NCBI GenBank assembly: GCA_018398765.1
Contig: JAHBMJ010003480.1
Coordinates: 70,001 to 90,145, forward strand
Reading direction: 5' to 3'
DNA: 20,145 bases
Source of the DNA: Chromera velia
Taxonomy: Eukaryota; Sar; Chromeraceae
The notes beneath the pieces are model-generated. The model was given only the letters and a program-made list of their open reading frames with translations. It had not been told where the DNA came from and did no database searches. Below are positions 9,061-18,507 of this stretch, one piece after another (positions within the stretch are counted from its first letter, which is position 1; every line of letters starts with the position of its first letter). The translations under genes and the position numbers were made by a program.

Positions 9061-9410
9061 CCACATCTACACATCAAGTCAGTCCAGATACCTCCATTAA
9101 GATTTTCCTTCTTAATACTCCACTCGCCTTCTTTCCTGATCTTTTGTGCATAACTTTTTGTGATTTTTGACTACGCTTCCCCCTGGGTTCTTTTTTTTTC
9201 CTCTCTTCTCAGTTTTTGAGCTAAGTGTGCAAATGCACTCGCTCGTAACTCCCCTTTTCTCTTTTCTTATCATCTTTGTGCCCCTTCCTTCTGGTGTTCG
9301 TGCAAGGAGGAGAGAAGAAAGTCCATGGGCGGTGCAACCAGGTTGTCATGATCGAGGGTGGAAATTACTGGCTCAGTCTGTTGGGTGCAGTTGGAGGGGA
9401 ATAGGGGGGG
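9061..9410. other. Spacer before the assembly gap, pyrimidine-rich
   Basis: Pyrimidine-rich sequence on the plus strand follows the stop at 9060 and runs into a G-rich edge (a run of G ending at 9410) at the N block. Frames crossing the gap are artefacts of the N run. No feature is supported. Confidence 0.4.
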
Positions 9411-9698
9411 NNNNNNNNNNNNNNNNNNNNNNNNNNNNNNNNNNNNNNNNNNNNNNNNNNNNNNNNNNNNNNNNNNNNNNNNNNNNNNNNNNNNNNNNNN
9501 NNNNNNNNNNNNNNNNNNNNNNNNNNNNNNNNNNNNNNNNNNNNNNNNNNNNNNNNNNNNNNNNNNNNNNNNNNNNNNNNNNNNNNNNNNNNNNNNNNNN
9601 NNNNNNNNNNNNNNNNNNNNNNNNNNNNNNNNNNNNNNNNNNNNNNNNNNNNNNNNNNNNNNNNNNNNNNNNNNNNNNNNNNNNNNNNNNNNNNNNNN
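9411..9698. other. Assembly gap (288 N)
   Basis: An uninterrupted N run, with G-rich sequence on its left edge and purine-rich sequence on its right. Its true content and length are unknown, so distances across it are unreliable. Confidence 0.95.
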
Positions 9699-10362
9699 GG
9701 GAGAAGAGAGAGAGAAGCAGTATACGAACGGACCGTTCTACTAAACAGGTGTGGTTGACTAATATAGGGTACGCACAAACCATTCATGGAGCCCGAGAAT
9801 CTGGTAAAGGGAGGACTGATACTTTCTGCATGCGTGCTTCGAGCAAAAGGGCCCGGGTGCTTGATCGATCAATCGATCGAGTGAGCACTCGTTCACTGAC
9901 AAGAAAGGAATGTGAAATTTGAAAGTCAGGTCAACCAAGCTTGACGGCCGAACATTGTTTTTCATTCCGACATAGTGGGCGCTGTTTGATCCCGTTGCAA
10001 GAAGTGCACATCGTTCACTGAGACCGTGTAGAAATCTTAGTTAGCACGCATCAGGGAAACGTGTTTGTTGATGCATGTAGAGTGACCCTGAATCAGATTC
10101 GGACGACCTATGAACTTTTGCAAACCAGGGAAGGGGGAGGGGAAGGGGAGAAACGGAAAGAAATCCGTCAGGATTGAAAGGGAAGTCAGCAAAAAGAGAG
10201 GGAGGGCAGACAGAGGACGTCATTCAGTTGTGTGTTGTTGACCTGGCAAGAGACAAACTCGTTCTCGTCGTGATACATGAAAGCGCTGTCCGGGTTTGTC
10301 TATTTGCTCTCCGGTTGTTTAAAGGTTCCACGGTTGGATTGACTCAGCCCGTTTGTTTCTTT
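9699..10362. other. Spacer without a supported gene
   Basis: No convincing coding sequence is seen. Small features are a GATCGAT-CA-ATCGATC inverted repeat (9863-9878) and a G-rich purine tract (about 10128-10165). Short frames here show no domain. Confidence 0.4.
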
Positions 10363-10578
10363 GGTTGGCTCATCATCCAGCCGAATGGTTGTTTGTTTGG
10401 TTGGCTCATCGTCCAGCCAAATGGTTGTTTGTTCAGTTAGCTCATCGTCCAGCCGAATGGTTGTTTATTTGGTTGGCTTATCGTCCAGCCGAATGGTTGT
10501 TTGTTTGGTTAGCTCATCGTCCAGCCGAATGGTTGTTTATTTAGTTGGCTCATCGTCCAGCCGACTGGGTGTTTGTTT
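10363..10578 (+). repeat. 36-bp minisatellite, six tandem copies
   Basis: Six contiguous 36-base units begin at 10363, 10399, 10435, 10471, 10507 and 10543. The unit opens GGTTGGCTCATCGTCCAGCC and closes GAATGGTTGTTTGTTT, with one to four differences per copy. There are no spacers, so this is a tandem repeat and not a CRISPR-type array. The unit length is a multiple of three, so one plus-strand frame reads a 12-residue repeat (WLAHRPAEWLFV) through most of the array. No start context or flanking domain supports expression. Each unit carries a weak TTGGCT/AGCC(G/A)A inverted pair. Confidence 0.9.
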
Positions 10579-10639
10579 TTTGTTTCTTTGGAGGGGTTGA
10601 CTTCCCTTCCCCGTTTGTTCCGCATCGGATCCACTAGTA

Positions 10640-10925
10640 TTCCCTGATGAGGACCCAAATGAGTTGGGGGAATTGAGCAGTCGGTCTTCCAACTCGGAGG
10701 CCCACTTCTTGAACGGCTGGGAGCTGGTCGAAGAATAACAGCCACAGTCTCAGTTGCGGAGGGGAGAGTACACCTCCAGTAAGACCGCTGAGAAAGTGAC
10801 ATTGTGCTGCCGTGAGGAAAAACGACTGAGAAAAAAAGGAAAGAGGACTGTATGCTGTCCTATCGTTTTCAGAACAGCTTCCCTTACTAAACAAATCGCA
10901 TTGCCGACTCACACACCGCCATTAC
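10640..10925 (+). pseudogene. Partial duplicate of the 8320-8625 coding region
   Basis: This segment aligns with about 8320-8625, starting at CTGATGAGGACC and ending near the ACACACCGCC stretch. Shared protein-level landmarks are LGELSSRSS, QPQSQLRRGE, a PIVFR segment and LPT(H/R)TPP. Many differences fall in third codon positions, suggesting past selection on protein. It carries an in-frame TAA at about 10736-10738 where the other copy has a sense codon. It has a sense codon where the other copy has TAG 8533. The frame then continues to 11089 without clear homology. The duplicate starts about 60 bases after the minisatellite and ends shortly before the copia element. Confidence 0.6.
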
Positions 10926-11265
10926 TTCCAATGCCGTGCATGTGTCTATTCTCTCATAGGGATGCCAACTGCATGTCGGAGACGTTTGCTTGCTCGGGTG
11001 TGTCTGAGGACATGCAAGAGTATGGAGAACTAGGGAAAACTTTAGGCGTCTCTCCAGCCTGCTATTACAAAAGATCCTCTTACTCCTGACGGGGCAGGAA
11101 AAAAGCAACGCTCACAGCGACAGAAAAGAAAAAGATCAGAGAGCGAGCACGGCAATGTGTCAAAAGATAAGGAATGACAAAGAGACCAAACGTGGGTAGA
11201 AGAGCGAGAAAAAAAGAAACGCGGTTCAATTCTGCAGACAGTACCCTCTCTTTGTGACGGTACGT

Positions 11266-11298
11266 TATATACTTAGCTAGGGAACGGCTAAGTATATA
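11266..11298. other. Perfect 12-bp inverted repeat with TATATA
   Basis: TATATACTTAGC (11266-11277) and GCTAAGTATATA (11287-11298) are exact reverse complements separated by nine bases (TAGGGAACG). Each arm contains TATATA, so a TATA-like motif is offered on both strands. It lies inside the candidate LTR, where it could act as a promoter element or a hairpin in the transcript. Confidence 0.75.
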
Positions 11299-11746
11299 GA
11301 CTTGAACAGAACAGAATAAACAGGAAAGTCTGAACCTACCAGCCAGCAAAGTTCTTCAGTCTTCTCAACTCCATCTTCTAGCAACAGTCAAGATGTTTAC
11401 TGGAGACGGCAGTGCATTGACAGCGATTCCGTCACTGCTTCAATATGAGAAACTGCACGACCCATGCCCGCGCACCAGTGTGTGTCTGACTAATTGAACT
11501 GCCATCCTATCACTTTCAACCACTGACAGACTGATCGCACTCACAGTTTCCTTCAATCACAGGAGCTCACATTCAAGCCCGACTTAAGTATCGCTAGCGC
11601 ATGCACTCAATTCGAGTCTGAATAATTTGAAAGAATGACGCATTCAGTTTGATGCACGCATGCAGGCCTTGGCCCACTAAAGGTCCGCGCGGCCCGCCCA
11701 GTGCGCCTCGACATGCCGCTCCGCATGCACTTTCTCTCACAGATCA
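11266..11746 (-). repeat. Probable 3' LTR of the copia element (left end unresolved)
   Basis: On the minus strand the sequence just after the polypurine tract reads TGATCTGTGAGAG, beginning with the TG expected of an LTR. This start lies 65 bases after the pol stop codon at 11812. Further into the candidate LTR is a TATATA within a hairpin (11266-11298) that could be the U3 promoter. The inner end, expected to be CA on the minus strand, lies somewhere between about 11080 and 11260 and cannot be fixed without the other LTR. Confidence 0.55.
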
Positions 11747-11755
11747 CCCCCTGTC
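11747..11755 (-). other. Polypurine tract, copia plus-strand primer site
   Basis: The minus strand reads GACAGGGGG directly followed by TGATCT. A G-rich purine stretch abutting a TG start is the usual arrangement for priming plus-strand DNA next to the 3' LTR. It lies 57 bases beyond the pol stop codon. Confidence 0.55.
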
Positions 11756-11811
11756 TGAACTGCAAATGCGAGTAGGGAAGACACACTGAAAGAGAAGAAA
11801 CTCGGAAACAC

Positions 11812-13221
11812 TCAACTACAATGAAGGAACTTCGTCTGTCTGTCTGCACGCATGGAACCTGACTGAACCCACTTCACCTTCGCCCCCAACTCCGCAAGGT
11901 TCTCCAACACATACTCCAACTCACCCTGCATGCGAGGCTCGCTCTTACACTGCTTGCTACTCAACTGAAACATCAACGGCTGTAAGTCAGTCACAACAAC
12001 AACAGGAAGCATCTTTCCCCACAACTTTCTGACTAAGTGAGCGATCGACCAAGAGGACTTGACTGCATCATGCATGGCAAGCAACTCAGCTGAAGTCGTT
12101 GACCCCAGCTTTCTTGCCAGCTTCTTGCTGAGCCAAAACACGGTATTATCCTCGTTTATCTTCTCAAGATTCGCGATCTCACTTTCATCCACCAACTGTA
12201 TCTCGATTCCCAACCTCCCTTCCTTCTTTGCTAACTCATAACTCGCATCCCTCCAAACCAACAGACAGGGGATAGAAGAGACAGAAGAGAGACGCAGTGG
12301 ACGAGCAGTCTCTCTGGCATGCCAGAGAGCCTTCTCTGTCGCAAGAACAGACGAACGGGACAGATGAGAGTTCGAGCGAGACAGGTGAGAAAAGAGAAAG
12401 GACAGAGACGGTTGGGTCTTAACCGCCCATCCCAAATAACCAACATTCTTCTGCTGTTCAGCCTGCAGAGACAGATCCACATCCTTCTCCTCAGGCAGCA
12501 AAAGGTCCTTCTCTGTTAACGGCTTTCTTGCTTTCTCACTCACACCCTCAGACATCCCTTGAATGTAACTCGACTGATCGAGTAGTATCTCACCTAGACG
12601 CATACGAATGGACATGCCAACGTACAGATGTAACTCTCCATTGTCCATTTTTTCTGGCTTATCATTATCGAATAACCCCTGAATTCCCTTGACATCTTCA
12701 TCGGCAGAAGGAGAAAACAGAAAAAGATCGTCGACATGCATAACAAGCAACGCAACAGGCTCTCCCTTCCGATTTTTTCTGACCAGAATAGATTCCGAGA
12801 TCTCAATCCACCCCAATGAACGCACCTTCTTCTTGAAGTAGGAGGTGTATACCTTTGGAGCGTCTTTCAGGCCGTACACAGCCTTTTGGATGCGAATGAA
12901 CACACCCACATGGAGTCCTGGATAGACCTCCACAGGGAGGTTGGAAGGGAGACGCAGCCACACAGCGTCCTTTATGGGGGCCTGGAGAAATGCCGTCGAG
13001 ACATCCATCCTGACGGCCTGCAGTCCGCGAGAGACTGCCCACAGAAACACAACTCTGGCGAGGCTAGGGTCTGCTGTACCGGAGTAAGTCTCTAACATTC
13101 CCTAATCATGCGAGTCCTAAAACCCCCTTACCATAAGACGGGACTTAGCAACTCGCTTTCCGTCTTTCAGCTTCCACGTTTGAACCCAACGGAGAGAGAC
13201 GGCTTTCACTCCCTGCTCAGT
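11812..13221 (-). pseudogene. pol: Copia pol: reverse transcriptase and RNase H
   Basis: The open part begins at ATG 13098-13096 and runs 428 codons to TAG 11814-11812. Homology clearly starts earlier: the same frame upstream reads [12 protein letters not shown] and SRLMVRGF, the usual RT N-terminal region, and is cut by TAG at 13119-13117 and 13104-13102. Within the 428 residues, RT motif A is MDVSTAFLQAPI (Asp32), the YGLK motif is KAVYGLKDAPK (72-82), and the catalytic box is MHVDDLFLF (Asp123, Asp124). RNase H follows with WRDASY (Asp284), STTSAELLAMHDA (Glu338), VVVTDLQPL (Asp371) and MRADRQTK (Asp419), so all its acidic residues are present. The catalytic half is thus intact at the residue level and is separated from the rest of pol by nonsense codons. 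Its ATG is probably not a natural start. Confidence 0.9.
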
Positions 13222-14424
13222 CTACAACGTCTGAGAGGAGAGATCAAACACAGAGCACAAACACCACCTAGCAAGCTCTTTCCGATCGGACTCTTTGAAC
13301 AGGCCCTGAGCTACCTCTTCTTCAGTGGCAATGATGTGACCTTTCGCATCATTCTCTCTCTGCAACGGCTTTCGTGCCTTCTCAGCCTTCATTACTGCAC
13401 ATGCGATCTTTAAATAGCTGTTAAACGCTTTTGCAATGTGGGCTTCCTTCAACTCTCTCCTTTTCTTCCTTCTTTCCCTCACATGTCTCTCCCTCTGACT
13501 CTTTGACATCTCAGACCACCTAACAAACTCGGTAGTCGCAGCTTCCTCTGCGGCTTGCTCAGCAACGACATCGACGTCCACAGGGATCTCACTGTCAGGG
13601 ACAGGAGGGACAGGAGGGTCTGAGGAATCAGGAGACGGAAGGGCCTGCTTAGCTAGTCTGTTGAGAACAGACTAGGGAAGACGACCATCACGAGAGATCT
13701 CAAATCTTTCCACAATATCTTTCTGTTTCACCTTTTCAAGCTCAACAGGATGGAACACACCATCATCCCCCTTTCTCAACCGAGCAGCAGTAATGCCATA
13801 CGTCTGCTTTACCCCTTCCCTCACAACCTATCCAGGAAACAGAGCACCCCCCGACCAATGAGCCAGAACACCTCGGAGGGGTGGGGCACGAACGTCACCA
13901 GGTGACGGGGGAAGATGATCGCTTGGCTCTGCAACGCCGTCATCGGAAGGATTACCCCCGATTTCAGCTTCCGCATCTGATCGATTGTCCTCCTCCCCCC
14001 AACCAACCCAAACCGAACCTCTTCCAATAACGGAATCACTCTCCCTCTCCGCAACTACGTCGCTCCTGCCGTCTTCATCAAAGTCAATTCGCTCGACCCC
14101 CAGCCACGACTCCAACTGAATATGCATCGAATGCACACGCAGAGCTCTCCACTGTCCCCCCTGCCGAAGCAAGACAGAGACAGACTGTAGGCTAATAACC
14201 CCCCCGAACAGAGCATGCTCGCTCTTTTCGAAGGGCCCACCAGCAACAAAATTCTGCCGGCGGGAAGGGTTTGTCAAGCGAACAACATCCCCCATAGCAA
14301 CAGGAGGGACACCCGACCTCTTGCCAAACAAAGAACAGTTTGGTGAACGGCCAGTCGAAGCATGAACGACCTCATTCAACGCATTTGCAACACCAGGGAT
14401 AAAAACAGGCCAGACATAAAAAGG
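13222..14424 (-). pseudogene. pol: Copia pol: integrase C-terminal part and linker to RT
   Basis: This continues the integrase on the left side of the nested insertion. It begins with FYVWPVFIPGVANALNE and the copia-type STGRSPNCSLFGK segment that follows the catalytic core. A basic patch, then long acidic and serine/proline-rich linker sequence (ERIDFDEDGRSDVV, EPSDHLPPSPGDV) and a charged coiled region (SQRERHVRERRKKRRELKEA) lead to the RT domain. The frame is the same throughout and in register with the RT part. In-frame TAG codons lie at 13830-13828, 13674-13672 and 13224-13222. The variable acidic linker between integrase and RT is normal for copia elements; the stops are not. Confidence 0.75.
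14417..14424 (+). repeat. Left target-site duplication (TAAAAAGG)
   Basis: TAAAAAGG here is repeated at 18500-18507. The last two G also belong to the apparent inverted repeat, so the duplication is 6 to 8 bases. It lies in the copia integrase frame. Confidence 0.7.
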
Positions 14425-14466
14425 CTTGTGCCTTCTTAAATGGACTTTTGCCCTCAAGTCGGACCT
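14423..14466 (+). repeat. Left terminal inverted repeat of copy B
   Basis: It begins GGCTTGTGCCTTCTTAAATG and ends CTCAAGTCGGACCT. It is the reverse complement of 18456-18499 at 42 of 44 positions. The outermost GGCTTGTGCC is itself nearly palindromic, and GACTT/AAGTC forms a small internal hairpin. Confidence 0.9.
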
Positions 14467-15291
14467 GAAATGTTATATCACGTTTTACGCTATATCTATA
14501 CTACACATGGCATCCCCTCTCTCCAATTAATCAGCCAAACAAAAAAAAAAACATAAAGTACGTGCTCCAAGTTTTATGGATGATACTTTAAATCCGATTT
14601 TTTTTTATTTATGAAGTGTCATTGATAGGTTAATATAACTTAATTAATAATATAGTAATTAAGTTTTTTAAATTTATCATAACTAAACTGTTATGCTACG
14701 GCGCAGCTACGCATAATTAGCAAACACTTATTTTATATAACTTTAAGTTTCTTAGGTATCTCTACAATAACAAACATCTTTTTTAGCTTAGAATTCTTGC
14801 TGCTAGCTAGATAAGAGAGGAAACAATATAGATAGCCCATCAGGTTGTTTAGCAGTCTAAGAAAGCCTGTAAAGGGAAAACTGCATCCAGCGTCAGACTG
14901 GTTGCTTCTCCAACACTTCAGAAGATTGTTCTTTATGGCAAAGCTAGGGCATTCTCCAGTTTTTAACTCTTCTAGCTGCAGTCATAAATCTGGCCTCCAG
15001 ACTTAAGGTCCTCAAAGTGAGACCAACCGTCCATATGCCTGCATATATAAGCACTCATAGGCAGATCCGCTAACCTGACACACCCTGAAGCCTTTTGACC
15101 ATTCGGATCCATCCTGCCCTGCCCGTTTGAAACCAGAAAGCTTAGTTCCAAAAGCTCTTACTGGTTCCGCATTTGTAGCCTGACTTATAAGATCCAATCT
15201 GCATCACGCCCTTGCTCTTTTTCCAGCAGCCTTCATGAGGGTCTCGATCAATCCAGCACTCCTGCCACCGACGTTCCGTCAAACAGATATG

Positions 15292-16077
15292 GACAAGTAG
15301 ATGATACTCACTTGCACGGACCCGGTTGACCCGAATCCATCAGCTGGAAGTCTAGCTTTGTGACCGATAGGAAGGTCCTGACACAGACATCCACCTCCAT
15401 GCAGACCAGACTGAAACCTGTTGTGCAACTAACTGTGTTGCTCTCCCACAGTTGATTCAGTCATCCAAAGAGCATCGTCATGTCTGGTTTGAGAGGCCTT
15501 ACACCTGTCAACGTAGAGGGAATTCGGTATGCAGGAGCCTCCATACAGGAAGTTTAGGGAACAGCATCGGACAGCCAGCTGGGCTACCTTAGGGTGGTTC
15601 AGTCTGCATGACTGCTGAACATGCAGACGAACGGGCCCCCCAAACGTAACCAACTGAAAAGATAGTACAAGTCCAAAGAAACCAAGAAAAACCCAACTCA
15701 TAGGCATTCAAACAAGCCCGTTTTTGATGCTGGAGGTGGCTTGTACATCAAAAAAAGAGGAAGCAGACTCTTTGGCGGATGCTCCCGACTGTGGCTCAAT
15801 GAAAAGCCGATTTTGAGCTCCAAGTAAAGCCGAATAGTTGAGGCTGGTCCCAGTCCCGCAGGCTGGGCGTATCGTACTTACTATCCCGGCCCATGTCTAC
15901 GCGCGTCCCCAACCGGCTCGATTTTTTTTTTTTTTAAACACTTTGAATTGCATCGATCCATGCTGTACGCAATTTTGTATGCACGAACCTTCTTTCAACC
16001 ATCTTTCAACCTGCTCTCCATCTGTGTGCCTTCCAGAACGGTCCAACAGCGTATTGCTGGTCCTTTCTCAACTTTAC
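15292..16077 (+). other. Segment present in copy B, absent from copy A
   Basis: Copy A joins the sequences flanking this segment with only about ten bases between them. The segment has a GC-rich stretch ending in a run of 13 T (15925-15937), which could be a polymerase III stop or simply a homopolymer. I find no A-box or B-box pair, no tRNA-like fold and no duplicated ends, so I cannot say whether it is an insertion in B or a deletion from A. The frame at 15838-16131 has no recognisable domain. Confidence 0.5.
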
Positions 16078-16639
16078 TATGCTTATCACTCGACTAACAG
16101 TGTTCTCAGAAACCCTTCTCTTACCGCTTGAAGTGTTTCCTTCAGTTTCTGCAGCTGTGCAATGCTGTGCAACTCCATCCCTGGGGTGGGCAGATTTTTG
16201 TCAGGATTGGTCCGATCTTGGCAATACTTTGTGACAATAATTTTTGGGGGGGTCCGGCTCCTCTGTGTTTTCGCTGTTCTTCTCTGCTTGTTTAAGTGTT
16301 GTGCAGCCAGTTTTCCATGGCGGGGGTAGCGGGTCAACAATGATGTCCTGAATTATTGTCAAAGTTTGGCTGATCTCTGACAATAATTTGGCCGCACGAA
16401 CAGCAAAGGAATATTGTCCGGCACCAGAAGTGTGGCCGCCCTAGCTGGATCATTTCTGACAGGAAACGTTCTTGGCAAGACGTAAAAAAGCCGGGTAAGC
16501 CGAGGAGGCAGAAGAAGGACGGACCGGGTGAATTGGTATATTGGTATGGACTTTTGCCAATCCTGTGTACACTGCTTCGTTGCCTGTAGGCCGGAAGGGT
16601 CTCTGTTTTGTCACCCGTGAGCTTGTTGCCGTGTAGCTC

Positions 16640-17470
16640 CTGGGCAGTCTCCTTCGCTTTTCTTCTTTCCTTTCTTCCGCTTTCTTCCTACCTTCCTCCG
16701 GACCTTCCTCTCTCTTTTCCTTCCATCAGCCTTCCACGCCCTCTAACCTTTCTACCATTCCTGGATCACCCTTCCTCTCTCGTCCCATCCCTCCTTTGTT
16801 CCCTCCCTTCCTTCCTCGCTCCTTTGTGCTATTTTCTCCTTCTTTCTTGCCTTAATTCCTTCCTTCCTTCCTTCCTTCCTTCCTTCCCTTCTCCTTTCTT
16901 CCTTCCGTCCTTCCTTCCTTCCAACCTTCCTTCTGTCTGCCCTTCCACCCTTTTTCCGCCTTCTTCCCTTCCTCCCTGCCACCCTTCCTTCCTTTCTTCC
17001 TCTTTCCCTCCTTCAGCTTCCTTTATTCCTTTTTTCATTCCTTCCTTCCTTACTAGCCTTCCTTACTCTCTTACTTAGTCTTACTGCCTTTCTACCTCCC
17101 TCTCTGTCTTACTCCCTGCCTTACTCCCTGCCTGTCTGTCTCCCTGGATCACTTCCTTTTTTACCCTTCCTTCGTACCCTTCTTTTGATCCGACTCTCCA
17201 CCTTTTTCCTTTCTCTCACTCTCTGATCGTTTCCCTCTTTGCTCTTAAAGGAACCATTTCCCCCTTTTCACTCTCCGGCCGTCTCCGTCTTTTTTCTTTC
17301 TCTTCTCTGTCTCGTCAGCTTCGTATGCTAAAAGTCCCTACTTTGCCCCTTTTATCTCTTTTCTGTTTCTATCTTTTTCTATCTCAGGCTCTCCGTGTGT
17401 CTCAGAAGGCCCCTCTCTTCTTCCTTATCTTGTTAATCTATCTTTCTTTCTTTCCATTCTTTCAATGACA
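16640..17470 (+). repeat. Long polypyrimidine (TTCC-rich) tract
   Basis: Some 830 bases consist almost wholly of C and T on the plus strand. There is a pure TTCC run at about 16858-16889 and many CCTTCCTTCC and CCCTCC blocks, with the bias fading past 17250. The plus-strand frame 16608-17078 and the Lys/Arg/Glu/Gly-rich minus frames are by-products of this composition and are not annotated as genes. Mirror-like homopurine/homopyrimidine DNA of this length can adopt triplex structure. Confidence 0.85.
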
Positions 17471-18455
17471 TTCATCCATCCATCTGTCTCCCCATCCAGT
17501 GGAACCCCCCCAACCCTTTCTTTGATTCGCTCCTTACTTTGCTTGTATCCTGCTCTTTTTCTCTTCGTCATTCTATTTTTTTCCGATTTCTTTCTTTGTT
17601 CTGTTTGCCGATTTTTGTTTCTCTCCTGTCGCCATGCAGCCATGGTTGATTGCCCTTCTCGTTCTTCCTTAATTTTTTTGCTGCTTATCGGAGGAACAGC
17701 CTTAAGTAAGATTGAGATAACAATGGCGCCTGGGAATGCTTTCGATATGCTCACATATTTAAACAGCATATTAAAGTGATGCAGGAGCAACGTTGTAAGT
17801 TAATCTGTTAATTGGGCCTCTCTAATATGAGTTTCTTTGTATGCTTCTAAGTTAAGGTTGTTAAGACACTTAGTGACTTTGTAATCTAGCTTATGATCCT
17901 TCATTTTGTTTTTACCGTCGTTTATATCTACAGATAGGTCTACATCTAGGTCGACATATTGATTAATATAATCGATTTACTGCGTGATTGATTAAACCGT
18001 TCCAATATCTTCTTTTGTAGCACTTCAAATTTTGCATAATTTTTTATTCATAATTAAATTCATAATTTTTCATCTAGTTTTTTATCTAGCTGTTTGTTGA
18101 CTCAGACTCGACTGTTTGATCTAGAGTTACAAGCTAGTGCTAGACAATATCAACAAGTTAACTAACAAATTAAGTATATGAGATTAATTTTTTAAAAAAT
18201 GAATGATTATTCCGATTTTTTAAATACGATTTTTAACAACAAAACATCTATATAATGTTATCGTTGGGGAAGAAACATTTAAGACCTCGTTATCGTTGGT
18301 TCAGAAGTTGTAATCAGAACTTGATTTTAATATATGAATTTACCAGGCATAATAAGCTGTATTACCTACAACTAGATTAAAATTTACTTCCAAAATCACT
18401 TAAATTAAGTGTTTTCCCTTCTATCAAAGAATTGTATCTAGTATCATATATATCT
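17471..18455. other. Right interior of copy B, AT-rich
   Basis: After the pyrimidine tract a moderately T-rich region gives way from about 17780 to strongly AT-rich DNA up to the right inverted repeat. Frames at 17465-17779 and 17425-17790 overlap on opposite strands and show only compositional bias. No transposase, RNA gene or further inverted-repeat extension was found. Confidence 0.45.
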
Positions 18456-18499
18456 AGGTCCGACTTGAGGGCAAAAGTCCATTTATGAAGGCATAAGCC
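18456..18499 (-). repeat. Right terminal inverted repeat of copy B
   Basis: It reads AGGTCCGACTTGAGGGCAAA at its inner end and GAAGGCATAAGCC at its outer end. It pairs with 14423-14466 with two mismatches, and the homology stops abruptly at the inner edge. Confidence 0.9.
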
Positions 18500-18507
18500 T
18501 AAAAAGG
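18500..18507 (+). repeat. Right target-site duplication (TAAAAAGG)
   Basis: It matches 14417-14424 and belongs to the copia integrase coding sequence. On the minus strand the integrase frame hits a stop (18501-18499) made by the transposon end. Confidence 0.7.

Larger units (their letters stand above)
14423..18499 (+). mobile_element. TIR DNA transposon copy B, non-autonomous, 4.08 kb
   Basis: The ends are 44-base inverted repeats with two mismatches, and TAAAAA(GG) is duplicated outside them. Removing the element and one target copy joins the copia integrase in frame, showing a clean insertion. Left to right it holds an 0.87-kb block shared with copy A, a segment of about 790 bases absent from copy A (15292-16077), a second shared block (16078-16155), a long pyrimidine-rich tract (about 16640-17470) and an AT-rich right part. 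No frame resembles a transposase of any superfamily I know, so mobilisation in trans is inferred. A 6-8 bp duplication fits hAT or P-like elements best, but the termini do not settle this. Confidence 0.85.

Noticed and set aside
9167-9922. Long frames spanning the N block
   Set aside because: They are open only because N codons are not stops; no real coding is shown.
10363-10578. CRISPR-like array of 36-base repeats
   Set aside because: Units are directly contiguous with no spacers, and the genome is eukaryotic; it is a minisatellite.
10626-10640. GGATCCACTAGT resembles a cloning-vector polylinker
   Set aside because: The adjoining bases do not continue as vector, and nearby sequence is partly alignable with the homologous host region near 8310, so this is coincidence.
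12059-12519. Plus-strand frames opposite the reverse transcriptase
   Set aside because: They are antisense shadows of the RT/RNase H coding sequence.
15780-15937. tRNA-derived or polymerase III small RNA gene ending in the T run
   Set aside because: No A-box/B-box pair, cloverleaf or known small-RNA core could be found; the T run alone is weak evidence.
16608-17078. 156-codon proline/serine/leucine-rich protein
   Set aside because: It is the translation of a polypyrimidine simple repeat; all three frames and both strands give biased open frames here.
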